Shown here: piece after piece, positions 23,621-37,400 of the stretch
How the letters are laid out: every line of letters starts with the position of its first letter
How positions within the stretch are numbered: the first letter of the stretch is position 1
Assembly: GCA_903813345.2 (NCBI GenBank)
Contig: CAIIXF020000001.1
Span: 36,551,366 to 36,615,365 of the forward strand
Origin: Owenia fusiformis
Taxonomy: Eukaryota; Annelida; Polychaeta; Sabellida; Oweniidae
Reading direction: 5' to 3'
DNA: 64,000 bases
Position numbers and translations under genes: made by a program
The notes under the pieces: generated by a model
Told to the model about the DNA's origin: nothing
Databases searched by the model: none
Seen by the model: the letters and a program-made list of their open reading frames with translations, nothing else

Positions 23621-26600
23621 ATGGGAGTTCCAAAGTTTTATAGATGGATCAGCGAGAGGTATCCGTGCCTCAGTGAGGTCGTCAAAGAATATCAGGTGAG
23701 ATTTTTCTCTTTTTACAGCCCATTTCACTGTTTTATTGCGTCAGTAGATCCCCAAAAATAAGAAATCAGGAGACCATTGTCACGTGCAATAATATATGGA
23801 AAAGCTTATTATACATAAATGACATTTGTATATTTCAGATTATTTAGTTTTATGTGCAAAAAGCTAGCTCTACCCTTACTTAGTTTGAACAAAGCTATCT
23901 CCTGAGAGATAGCTTTGCATATGTTGATATTCCCAGCCCATGTTAAAGGTCTTGAAAGAAATGTTAGAAATCGTGGGAACACTTACACTACTTTAATCGA
24001 TGTATAACATCATAAAGTATCGTTGTAATAATTGTAGAGCGCTAACTGGAGTCGGGAGACAGTGTAATTGACGAAAAATGTAAGCCATCTTGAAAATTAT
24101 CATCTCTTCAACATTTTTCGTCAATATACCCATACGCGTAAACATTTAATTTAGTTCAGTTTAGTTACCTCCCGTTTGAAGAGCTCTCATGTATGGTACA
24201 ACTTCGTCTACATCCGGGTTCTTTCCTATTGGATTACACAGGGGTGCTATTTTCAATGCTGCACTGCGACTCTATTTAACATTTATGTAGAGTTTCATTT
24301 GCACAAACGATTGGTATGTATGTAATTAAGATATATAACAAGGCTTTTTTAACAATAATCCCCAAATCCGAAGAAATCTGTAGTTGAAAATGCCGTCTCA
24401 TTCCAGTGACGTCACTGATTTCCCAGAACTTGCTCAGACGCCATCGAAGATCGAAAAGATATAAATAATGTTACTTTGAATCTCCGATTATCTTTCTGAT
24501 TATTGAATAGATTGGATCATATAACTATGCTTGAGGGCTGATGGAAGATCAGAAGGTGAGAAACATTCAGAGTAATCGACTCGTTCGGCGGGCCAATGAA
24601 AATTTGTCCCTTCCAAAGCGATGCATCATGAGAGATATTTATGTAAATTACCACCTGAACTCTTATCGCGAATAGGAGTATTACACTGTCTCCCGACTCC
24701 AGTTAGTGTTCTACAATTAATACAACGATACTTTATGATGTTATACATCGATTGAAGTAGTGTAAGTGTTCCCATGATTTCTAACATTTCTGTAAAAGAC
24801 CTTTAACATGGGCTGGGAATATCAAAATATGCATAGCCATCTATCTAAAGATGGCTATGTGCAGATATAGTGACTCTACCGCTTGCATTCGTTCGACTTC
24901 ACTTCTTAAAAGAGAGCTTCATCTTCACTCTTTCAGTTTACAATAAATCTCTGATCTCACTGAGCCAATCAGAGTCCTTCGTCGAAATATGGACGACTTT
25001 CTAAATGGTTATTTCCTCTGACATACCCGCATAGTTATGAGCATGCAGGGGCGTCATAAGGATTTGCTGAGGGAGTGGTGACTTTTGGGTCATGCGTAAA
25101 GCGGGCTGCACGTGAAGCGCAATCTAGGGGGATCAGTAGGCATGCCCCCAGAAATTTTTTAAATTTAGACCGACTCTGGTTCATTCTGAACATATCTCAG
25201 CACAACATTCCCATAATAAAAACAAGAAAAAATGTAATGTGTTTTAGAAATCTTAAATTGACTTTGACTAAAAAGAACTTTTACTTTTACTAAAATATTC
25301 ATCAAAGCATTTACATGCTGTATGGGTTCCTGAGAAACTATACATGGTATAGAATTAAATATAATATGAAACATGAGATCTTCTATGACTGATGTATACT
25401 ATTATCTAACATAATGTCTTTTCTGTCATTATTACACTTTGACTTTAATTAGCTCTAGAGCTTTCAATTCTGAAATATACAAAAGTTAGGCCTTGTACAT
25501 ATGTTTCTATTTTTCCATATACTGTTGAAATATGGTCATTTGATTGCTTATTTTTTAAATTCAAAGTACTCAATAGAATTGTAACATGTCCTTACTGTAC
25601 TGCCAAGTCTTAGATCTACTGCTCCATTTCTTAATTTTATTACCACATTTTCATTTATATAAATGCCACAGTGGACTAGCCTATACCTTATTTCCTGAAC
25701 ACCCTTTTACAGCACAAGCACACTTGCTACTTTGCTACTCTTGTTACTTTGGAATGTAATGAGAAATACTTGTCGTATTTGTGGTGTAATGTCCTAAGGG
25801 TGCCCCAGCAACTTGGTATCCAGGGTCTTTACACTAGTACAATAGTACAATATGAATGTATTTTCCATATAATAGTGCTTTTTGGTCTTTTGATTGCTTC
25901 TTTTGATTTTCAGAAAGAAAAAATAAGATGGACTTTATTCATCTGTATATGGTTATGTTTACATCAGGTGATGTTTATTTTCAGATACCTGAATTTGATA
26001 ATTTGTACTTAGATATGAATGGTGTTGTACATACGTGCTCCCACCCTGAAGATGACAACCCTCACTTTAGAATCACAGAGGAGAAGATATTTGCAGACAT
26101 CTTTCACTATTTGGAGGTTAGTTATGTTGCTTTGTTAATGTGATGCAAAAGTGGAATTGTCACTCTTATTAAAGGAAGTGGATGTCGGTGTTGACAATAG
26201 TAAGTTTGGTTTTAAACATAATTTCTGTAAATATATTTTTGAATAGTTATTGCAGTTTTGAATTCAAATGTATAATAATATTTTTTATTCATTCTACTAA
26301 ATGTCTTACTTTGTGTTGATTTTTTGTTAAAAGGTACTTTTCCGCATGATCAAGCCACGCAAAGTTTTCTTCATGGCTATAGATGGTGTTGCACCAAGAG
26401 CTAAGATGAATCAACAGCGAGGGAGACGATTCAGGTAAATAATCTAATTTATAACACTTGATTGCTGATTGTACTATGTGAGTTAATGTTATTGCCCACC
26501 TGTTTTTTTGCTTAATCATTTACACTCTAGGCATCTTAAAGGTTCCTTCACTTCAAAATGGATATATTGTTGTTAAAAATCACTCATTCACAATTTTTGA

Positions 26601-28420
26601 GATACATAGTTCACTTTCTATGTTTTAGATCTGCCCGGGAAGCAGAGAACCTTGTCAGGAAGGCCCTTGAGGCTGGAGAGATTCTACCAGAACAACAGAG
26701 ATTTGACTCTAACTGTATCACACCTGGTGGGTTGAATGTATTAACACCACAAACCAAAAAGTTGAGCACAAGATGCTGTGTTCACTTCAATATTGAAACA
26801 AGTTTGGACTGTACCCACTTGAGATTTCAAAAATACGATTGCACCTTGACTTTAGAGTACATTTGCACCCACTTGAAAATAACAAAATGGATGATAATTG
26901 GAAAGAGTTAGGCAAAACTTGAATATGAGTGTTGAGAAAAATTGGAGGGAAGTTTATAATTTGCAATTCCATCATACTAAGTATTATTGTTGTGTAATTA
27001 CAGGCACAGAATTTATGCAGAGACTACAAGATCAGCTGAAGTACTTTGTCACCAATAAAGTGTCAACTGACAAAATGTGGCAGGGATGTAGGGTTTATCT
27101 CAGTGGACATGAGGTTAGTTACAGAACAATCAATTTATTTGTGTTCCTCTTGTAATTGGTCAGTCCTTTCAGAATTTCATAAAACTTTCCTTGGCATCAT
27201 AGCTGCAAAATCTTCAGAAATGGTCAAAGTGGAGCTGATGACTATTCACGATATATAGGAGATAGTGAACAAGATCTTTCATTTCCAGGTGCCAGGTGAG
27301 GGAGAGCACAAAGTGATGGACTTCATTAGATATGAGAAGTCCCAGCCAGGATATGACCCCAACACAAGACATTGCCTCTATGGTCTTGATGCTGATCTGG
27401 TATGTTCTTGTAGTTTTTTATAGACTCTCATTATTTCATTTTGTGATAAGCATAGATCGTGATTGGCCTAGACTAAAGAAATATGCAGTAGCAAAAAATC
27501 TGATCATACGGACCATTAGGGTTGGTATTATCATTTTTTTAAATATGTGAAAAACGGTATATCAACAGTTCAGGTTACTTTCTGAACATCCTTCATATGC
27601 TGTAAATGTCCGTTTGTAAGGAGTATCATATTATGCTGTTAAAAGAGTTTTCATATTTAAACTATCATGTTGTTTATCTATGTTTTATTTAACTTTTACT
27701 CAATGTTTATAGATTATGCTTGGGCTGATATCTCACGAGCCACATTTTTCACTGCTCAGAGAAGAAGTTAGATTTGGAGGAAAAAATAACCAAAAAAGGT
27801 AGGCAATATTTGTAAAACATATAGTGTATTGATTTGATGAATTATTTGCTAAGTAAGCTAGTTATGAAAGAAGAACAGCTTAATCATTGAATAATAACAA
27901 TAAATGTTATTCAATGATTTCTTGTAAAAATAGAAAATATTAATTATGAACTTTTTCTCTATTTTGCTGAAATCATCGATTAACTTATAATATCATGTAC
28001 CAAATAATTCAGTTTTACTGAAACTTAAATCAAATTAAATCTTTGTAATGTTATGTGATGTAATGTTATGCTAGTGTTACATAATTCTATTTCAGAGCTA
28101 CATCTGCCGAAGAAACTGTGTTCCACTTACTCCACTTGACTTTACTCAGAGAATATTTAGACTTTGAATTTGCTAGTCTCAAAGGCAACCTTCCATTTGA
28201 CTACAACATAGAGAATATCATAGATGATTGGGTCCTTATGGGCTTTCTTGTGGGGAATGATTTCATCCCACATTTACCTGATATGCACATTAAGAATGAT
28301 GCATTGCCATTATTGTGGAAGACATATATGGAGGCTTTGCCACAGATGGATGGTTATATCAATGAGAATGGACATCTCAATCTGCCACGATTCAAGAAAT
28401 ACCTGGAAGTTTTATCAAGA
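23621..28420 (+). CDS. XRN1: XRN1 exons 1-8: N-terminal nuclease domain and start of CR2
   Basis: Exons 23621-23695, 25985-26116, 26334-26434, 26629-26726, 27004-27113, 27289-27399, 27713-27798 and 28096-28420 (residues 1-346). Catalytic metal-binding residues stand at the family numbers: D35 (YLDMNG), D86 ([10 protein letters not shown]), E176 and E178 (PGEGEHK), D206 and D208 (GLDADL); the last acidic residue is D293 in [10 protein letters not shown], shifted by one because of a single-residue insertion near 235. The basic pocket that selects a 5' monophosphate is present: K93, Q97, R100 and R101 ([11 protein letters not shown]). Nothing suggests loss of activity. Confidence 0.96.
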
Positions 28421-31400
28421 GTGAGTGCAGTATCTTTATCTTGTTTCTCTGTATGGTGATTTTATGTGTAGAAACTCAATGAAATTTTTCATCGAGTTTG
28501 TACACATAAAATCACCATGCAGAGAAATGCGAATTATCATGGTATGAAAAATGCGAATTCAATAATTCAAATGCGAATTATCATGGTATGAAAGTGTTCT
28601 CATATATCTTTGGGTATTTGTTTCAGTATGATATTGAGAACTTCAGTAACCAATACTTTGACCTGAAGTGGTTGGAAGGGAAAGGTGCCAGCTCTGGAGC
28701 CAAACTACCAAGATTAGAGAAACTTAAAGCAAACAAACCTGTGAGTACATTGGCAGAATACTATGAAGTTTAGGTTATGAGGTTGACAAAGAAAAGAATT
28801 TTTGGGATGCACTTGTACAATTTCATATTAGTTTATAATGAGTAATTTGCACTCCATTGATTAGTATAAAAGGGTGGTACTACTATAAGGATTGGAAGAA
28901 TAATCAAATCTTAAAGTAAAACTCAAAAGTTATGGTTATTTGGAATTTTTTTAGAGCGTACAAACAGCAAACCAGTTTTCCGCATTAGATGGCAGCACTG
29001 AAACTCCTGAAATATCCCAAGAGAATGATGATATCATGGTTTTTGGTAAGTCACATCGTATGCTTCTGAATGGACTGATAAAAAGAAATAATGGTAGTTT
29101 TTCAAAAAATGTACAAAGCAGTGGCGTAGCGTCATATACGCATAAAACGCCATAGCGTACTCTCAAAGTTTAGAGAAACGTGAATTTTTGATATTGAAAT
29201 GACCAATATTCTGAAGTAATGGCCTAACATTTTATTATTCCACATTATTTTTTCGTAGTCGGAATTTCGTATTTTAAAACGCCCCAGAACGCTTCAAATG
29301 CAATCTAATTTTTTCAAATTTTCTTGGGGGAAAGAGCCCCCCCCCTCAAAGCTCGTTCGCTTTGCTCACTCGTGGCGTACACTCATAAAATACCCACGCT
29401 ACGCCACTGCAAAGTATGTTGCATCGATCTGTTTGAGCAGCAATAAAAAAATTAACATTTTTAAAATTCTTTATAAAATGCAATTTAAATGTTTGTAGTG
29501 TCGCTTTACTTTCATGATTTAAAAAAGAAAATCTTAAAAATTGAATACAGTATTAAGTATTAATTTGAGATACTCTGTAGTTTACATTTCAACACTTTTT
29601 GAAATTCTCTAGTTCATATTTCTCAATATATTTGAGATGCATTTTTGCATGCGATTAAATTTTGCTTTATTACCGAAATTGTAATTTCTCAAAATTAAAA
29701 CTCACGAAATTAAGCGGGGGTACAACAATATTGAGTAAAACTGACACTGTGCAAAAGAGATGGTTATGTAAGGCTTTCCTGCTATGATTGCAGACTTCTC
29801 AGATGATGAGCAAGATGATGTAGAAGAATACACTAGTAGCGAAGACGATGACGAAGAAGATGATGATGATGGCTTCAAAAAAGCCTTTACAAAATTTAAG
29901 AGACACTACTATATGGATAAACTTAAAATCAAAAAAGTGACACCGTGAGTCAATATATTCAGCTGAACTAGATGTTTAGTGTGTTATAAGAGGTTGTAAT
30001 GGAATCTCTGAAAAATATTGCAATATATTCTTTTTTATATCCATAACACTTGCATTTATAAATGAGAATAAATCCTCAATATCGATTTCCATGTTGAAAT
30101 TAGTTGTACATTTAACCTTTGTTTTTTTATTATGTAAACATTATGAAATGTATAGTATTTCTAATAATTATTTTCATACTTTGCTAATGGGTTAATTGCT
30201 CATTTAAAATCTTGCAAATTTGAATTCCAGTGAAGCATTACAAGAACAGGCTGTTGGCTATGTAAGGGGAATACAATGGATCTTACATTACTATTACAAT
30301 GGTGTTCCTTCTTGGAGCTGGTGAGTTGATTCATGTTCTTTCAAGAGATGGTTGATTCACATTGTATATATAACCTATAACACATTACACCTTGAATCTG
30401 GAACACCTTAAACCTGACTTAAATCTTAAATCTTATTTTTAAAGTTACAGAGATTTAAAGGAAAGCAAACAACCATTTTCTTTGTAAAATAAGTACTGGA
30501 ATCATTTTCAATTAAATCTCAGAAAAATTAAGTATATTATTTATTGTTTTGTCAACTTAAGTACATTACTATCTTTTCATTTGAGGATCGGGGGTTGATG
30601 AACCATGCAAGGTTGACCAGTCAGAAAAGATTATAATGAACATCATTAAAAATAATTAAAAAAAAGTACTTGGGTATCACTAGGTCTGCTTAAGTTATTG
30701 CAAAACTATTATAATTGAAGTAAATTCATATTTTGTAGGTACTTTGAGCACCATTATGCCCCTTATATGAGTGATGTAGCAAGGTTTCCCTCAGATATGA
30801 CAATAGAGTTTGAACTCTCCACACCATTTCTACCATTTGAGCAACTCATGGCTGTACTCCCTGCTGCTAGCAAGAATCTCCTGCCAAAACCACATCAGGT
30901 ATTGTACACTACATAGCTTGGTGTTACACCCAAGTTATTTTATGTTATTCTGTTCCCTGCTGCTAGCAAGAATCTCCTGCCAAAACCACATCAGGTATTG
31001 TACACTACATAGCTTGGTGTTACACCCAAGTTATTTTATGTTATTCTGTTCCCTGCTGCAAGCAAGAATCTCCTGCCAAAACCACATCAGGTATTGTACA
31101 CTACATAGCTTGGTGTTACACCCAAGTTATTTTATGTTATTCTGTTCCCTGCTGCTAGCAAGAATCTCCTGCCAAAACCACATCAGGTATTGTACACTAC
31201 ATAGCTTGGTGTTACACCCAAGTTATTTTATGTTATTCTGTTCCCTGCTGCAAGCAAGAATCTCCTGCCAAAACCACATCAGGTATTGTACACTACATAG
31301 CTTGGTGTTACACCCAAGTTATTTTATGTTATTCTGTTCCCTGCTGCTAGCAAGAATCTCCTGCCAAAACCACATCAGGTATTGTACACTACATAGCTTG

Positions 31401-34400
31401 GTGTTACACCCAAGTTATTTTATGTTATTCTGTTCCCTGCTGCTAGCAAGAATCTCCTGCCAAAACCACATCAGGTATTGTTCACTACATAGCTTGGTGT
31501 TACACCCAAGTTATTTTATGTTATTCTGTTCCCTGCTGCTAGCAAGAATCTCCTGCCAAAACCACATCAGGTATTGTACACTACATAGCTTGGTGTTACA
31601 CCAAAGTTATTTTATGTTATTCTGTTCCATAGCTATGCTCTGTCGTCCCTGCCTTATGAATGTGCCATATATCCATATGACTGCCAGTTGTAGTTGCCAT
31701 TCATCATCCAATGGGATCTACACAATTATTGTTGCATCAATACACCATGAATCCCATGATGTTCACTAACTACGAGGGCTCAAACAGATCAAAAATTGTA
31801 CCTTTTTGATTGGTTTTTGATTTTGGTTTTAGGTTCTTATACTTTAGTATGATGCAGCAGATAATGTACATTTGACTCGCTTTATCTTGTACATGTACAT
31901 GTATTTAAAATATTGAATGACCATGCTCTATATAACATTACATTGTGTTCTAGCATACAATGCAATAGAGAATCAAACAAGTCTGATAAAATCAAAGTGA
32001 AAATAGTGTGCCAGGGTTTCCCGTTCCTTCTAGTATGCATTTCGTTTTCTATTGTTTTCTTGTTATATTATAGAGATGTCAAGGAATATTTAAAGACATA
32101 ACTCAGTATTTATTTCAGTCGTTGATGGTGATGGACAACTCTCCTATAATAGACTTCTACCCTGTTGAATTTGAATCTGATCTCAATGGTAAACAACAAG
32201 ACTGGGAAGCAGTGGTACTCATCCCATTCATTGATGAGGTAAGTTCAACCAAGAAACCTACACCAACAAAAACATTTTAAAATTCACAATTCAAAATTAC
32301 TTGTATACAGAATGTTAGAAAGGAGTTATTCATGATGGAATGTGGAATGATTATGTATAATTAATTGTTTTTGTACAGTATAAAAACTATGTGTAGGATC
32401 ATTTGTTCAAACCTATAAAGCATTTGTTTACACATTTGTATTTTAGAAACGTCTGTTGGAGGCAATGGCTCCTATGAATCTTAAGATGACAGATGAAGAA
32501 AAGGCAAGGAACCAACATGGTCCCCACTATATGGTTCAGTATACCCCAGAGATGCAGGAACCGTTCATATCTTCTATGCCTGATGCCTTCCCGGATATTC
32601 TGGCAAATCATGCAAAGTAGGTTGATTTTGCATCATGCAAAGTATGTTAATTCCGCAACATGCAAAGTAGGTTGATTTTGCATCATGCAAAGTAGGTTAA
32701 TTTTGCACCATGCAAAGTAGGTTATTTTGTATTTTACTAAGTAGGTTGTCTATGCATTATGAAAAAATAGATTGATTATGCATTATTAAAGTAGATTAGG
32801 CGAAATAATGAAAATAATGATGCACAAAGATATAATTGCATCTACATTTTGATTCTCTATTCCTCCAGGCTGACTCTGTTCGATCAGGATATATTCAGAA
32901 TACCACGAGACAAAATTAATCATGGACTTTGTCCAGGAGTCAGACTAGATGTCTACTTCCCTGGCTTTCCAACTTTAAAACATATCAGACATACGGTAAG
33001 TTTATGTATATTTGAAGCATGTGAAACAATCTTACGGGAATTTTAAATTTCAAGCATGTATGATCAAAAAGTCAGTTTTCAAATGATACATCAATGAAGA
33101 GAATTTGTAGTGTATTTTTATTTACATTTTTATTGTAGTGTAAAAACAAGATTTTTAATACTCTTTTGTGTTGAAAAAATATTTAAATTACTTATATACT
33201 CTGCACTAACTAATTATCTAAGTACTCTGCCATTTCTTACTTATTAACATCACACTAATAATTTTTGATAAGTGAAACTGTTGTATATAAACCTGAACAA
33301 TGAGTTTATAATCAGATAATACTATATAACATTCTTCAATCTTTACTTTTCTTTCACATTTAGGCATCCTTAAAGAAAGCAGGTGTGAAAGTGTTCCAGC
33401 AACAGAGTAGGGGAGAGAACATGATCCTTCAAATCCAAGATGACTCAGATCTAGTAAGTTTCTATTTTAATTTACCCCATGGGCATAACCTTAAAGAACT
33501 GCCACACCAAAATTAGATACAGTCAACTATTTTTAGATATTTTTATAGCATCCTTTGGAGGCTATATTGTTATCTGTTTGCCAGGTGGTTATTTGGGCAG
33601 GCAGGCAGACAGGGATTCATCTGAAATTTTCAGAGATGCTCCTACATATGAAAGTTTCAAACTGATTAGTTTTTGGGCATTCTGGGGAAATGTTTAGGTG
33701 GCTATTATGCTAGTGTTATGCTGAATAAGCTCCATTCCTCCTGAATAAATAGGAATGGAGCTGTTTATAGAATGTAGCAACAATATGATCCAAGATAGAC
33801 CTTTGTCTTAATCAAATCATTCATAAACTGTTTTGGAAGAAGATTCATGTAATTTTCTTAGTTTGTTTCAAGAAATAAAGGCATCAAAAATAATCTTTTT
33901 CATGGACTTCTGGCTCAATTTTGCCTCTTTTCGACTCCAGTTTTCTCACTGAAGTGCACCACAACTCTTACATGTTATTGTACACCCTAAAAGAAAACAG
34001 TGTTTATTTTCTTGTGCACTTTTTATTATGTTACAGGACCTAGAACAGACAGCACATGATATCCTTGGCACTTCTGTATTTGTCAACTGGCCTCATCTGT
34101 ATGAAGCCAAGGTTGTAGAGATTTCTGATGATCAATATAAGTAAGTAAGGGTTTAAAATATGCCATCAGTCTGTGCAATTAAAAAGCCAAATATATAAAT
34201 AGGTTAGGAGGTTTTAAAGTTTTAGAAGGTTTTAAATGTTATCTATAAACATATACCTTAGGCCATAAGAAGTAGATTGTTTTGCATCCTGGCAAAATTC
34301 AAATCATGCAAGTTACAAGAAACACACTCAAGAAAAAAACACAAACTTGTTTGCTGAGAAATGTATACATTTTATGGGCATAAAAAGGGATGACATGCCA

Positions 34401-37400
34401 ATTTGCAGTGATTACAAACACATATCTATACATTGTACACAATATATTTAAACATAAATAAAGTTATTATTCAAGGGTACAAAATAAAAAAATACACAAA
34501 TATACAAATATGCCAAAGTAATCAATAAGACTGTCAATTTTGATGCACATCAAATTATCCACCATTTCATCTGATTCTGATTGAACGAAATTCAATGGTA
34601 CTTTTAGACCCTTGTGATTGCTATTTGGATGTTGTTTTTTCTGATTTACTCAAAATTGTGCAAGCAAGGGGCGCAAAGCAAGGAATCTACTTCTTATGGC
34701 CTTACCAATATATGAAGCATTTTACAGGTCTCGGTAAAATAATTTGATTTCTCTGAATAAAGGAATAAAGTATTTAAAAGATATTGTGTAATCCAGAGCT
34801 GAACTTACATAGAACCATATTGTTGTATTACAGGTACTCTCTGGTAGAGTTCACCACACTGAAAGGTGGTAAGAAACAGTTTGAAATACGACGTGAAGAG
34901 ATGAACCAGGGAGACGTGGCACTGTGGCATAGATGGGTGAACAGTATATCTGAGATGTACAGCAATAGGAGAGGGGTGGACATTTCACCTACTTTAGCTC
35001 TTATAAAGGCTCTACCTATGCAGGGCAGAAAGTAAGTAAATGAACAGTTGACTTTATCTGCACTCTTTGAATATAAGATTTTTATAAAGCCTATATGCAA
35101 TTAGAAAAAGTAGTCAAAAATTGACAACACTATATTCTCTGCCAATAAGTACCCTGCATTCATAGTGAATTTCAAATTTCCATTAAAGGCTACGTTTGAA
35201 TTTTTGTGATTTTAGATGATAACTCATTATAATATAAAAGCCAGGGGCATCTCTTAATTTCTTCATCTTGTTTTATGTAGATATATCTGTGGTCAACATG
35301 GCAGTAACATAACACTAGAGAAACAATGGGCAGCCAATCCAGGAGCTTATGTCCTGCAGTCTACTGTCAGAGTGAGTTCATTTAGATTCAATATTTTACT
35401 AAACCCTTTTTTGTGAATTGTACTGAATGGACAGCATATACTGAAATCTAACCCACTCTGAGATTTGACAAATCAAATCTTGAAAATTGAGTCACTTTTC
35501 TGAAATATCAATTCAAAATTCAGATTTTATTGAGCTTCAATTCTTCATGGCCGTAGCAACTTATGATCATAATTCCTTTCATGTCAACAGAAATTAAAGT
35601 GACCCATCATTTTCAACATCTTTAGGATTATAAATATGTATATAAATTGAGCCAAACTAGTAATTGTATTTTCAGGATATAGCTGTTCATGATGAAACAT
35701 TTACCCAATATCGAACCCTGCCAGAACTATTCCCTGTGAACTCCACTGTGTTTATGTTGGGGTCTCCACACTATGGAGCTGAGGGTAAAGTGGTAGCGAT
35801 TGACCCTGGCAATGATGGTAGAATTAGTGTGGAATTTTCCATCCTAGTTGAACCTGATCTAGATGAAGTTAGGCGAAAAAAGAATGTAAGTGAAACATAA
35901 AATAGATGTCACATACAGTACTAGTGAATGAGATGTTTCTCAAAAATACTTGCACATTTTGAAGTTCTTTTGGGTGCTCATATGAATAACTGTTTAAGTA
36001 AAGAATGACAGTTGGTCTGACCATCAAGATTGGCATTCTGTATCTGTAACAATTTTTAAACTTTTCCAGCTTGGTACGGTGTCAACATTTTGATATGTTA
36101 ATGCCTCATTTTCTTTTGCAGCTAGTATATCCCCAGGAGTATATCTGCAATATTTGCCCATGTATTTAATACACTAATTTGTCAAAGGAATTAATTGTTT
36201 CCATGGTTTCCTTTCAGCAACTGTCTGTGCATTACATGCCAGGGTACGTAATAGCACAGAGGACCGGGATCAGCTCTCACTTGCTGAGCAGAATCACAGG
36301 GACGATTTATTTATTTCGGGGCAGCACAGATGCCCCTCTGGAGCACAAACTCAATGTGGGGCTCAACCTGAAGTTCAACAAGAAGGGAGAGGAGGTCCCT
36401 GGATACACTAAGAAAAATGATGGAACCTGGCTATATTCAACAAAAGCACTCAAGATTATTCAAGAATACATAGAAAAGTATGCAAAATTATAACATTATG
36501 AATAATGATACATTGCCATCTATATTTAAGATTGAGTTTATTTTCACTCAATGCAGGAAATATATTATTTATTATTAATATGTACAATATATTGACCTCT
36601 ATACTGTGTGATCAGATACCTCAACTGATATCATTCTTGAGATCTTAATACACATTTGAATTTTTTCACTTGGTGCAGTAAATAACAATAAACTGAAACA
36701 CTTGAGCTACAAGTATGCGCCAAAAGATTCATGCCTCCTGAAATCTTATTTTCATATGATATATTTCAGTTCTGTTGAGTTTTAATCAAACATTTAGCAT
36801 ATATGATTACTTCCAATATTGAAATGCAGGGAGTACCTTTCAAGTGGCCATATGTTACATGAATATTATTAAAATAATATTGTAGATTCCCAGAATTATT
36901 TGAACACTTCTCGCAGAACCAGACCCATAATGATAATTACTATGAGGAGGATGTGTTTGGATCCAACAGGTAATATTTTCAACATCATCTGCTAATAAAT
37001 TGTCATTCTTGGCTCCATGTTTTGTAAAAGTTGTATATTTTACATGTACTGTAATGATTATTTGGGGTATTGAAAATTCTTGTCTAAAGGGCACATGTAG
37101 GGCAAAAGAGGGTAATTTCATCACATGGGGTAATTTCATTTCCAGAAATACATGTAGGTTAATTTCTCTTGTTAAAAGTCTTGTGAAGTTTCCATCAAAG
37201 CAAGATAAAAACAAGGATTCTCCTTGGATTAGAACTAAGAACCATGTGAATAGGAAAGTAAAGTTGAAGTTTAATGGTACCAGAATATGTCTTCATCAAA
37301 AAATCAGCCCTCAGGCCATGAGAAATCTTTGACATTTTGAGCTTGTAAATTTAATTTTTCTGTCATCTAAGACTGTTTCTTTAGCTTTAGAATCCTCCAA

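Noticed and set aside
30810-31769. 319-residue open frame with a 32-residue repeat
   Set aside because: It is out of frame with XRN1 exon 13 and exists only because the 96-bp minisatellite has a period divisible by three.
36855-37332. Frames of 110-119 residues on both strands
   Set aside because: They overlap XRN1 exon 23 and intron 23 in wrong frames and show no domain.
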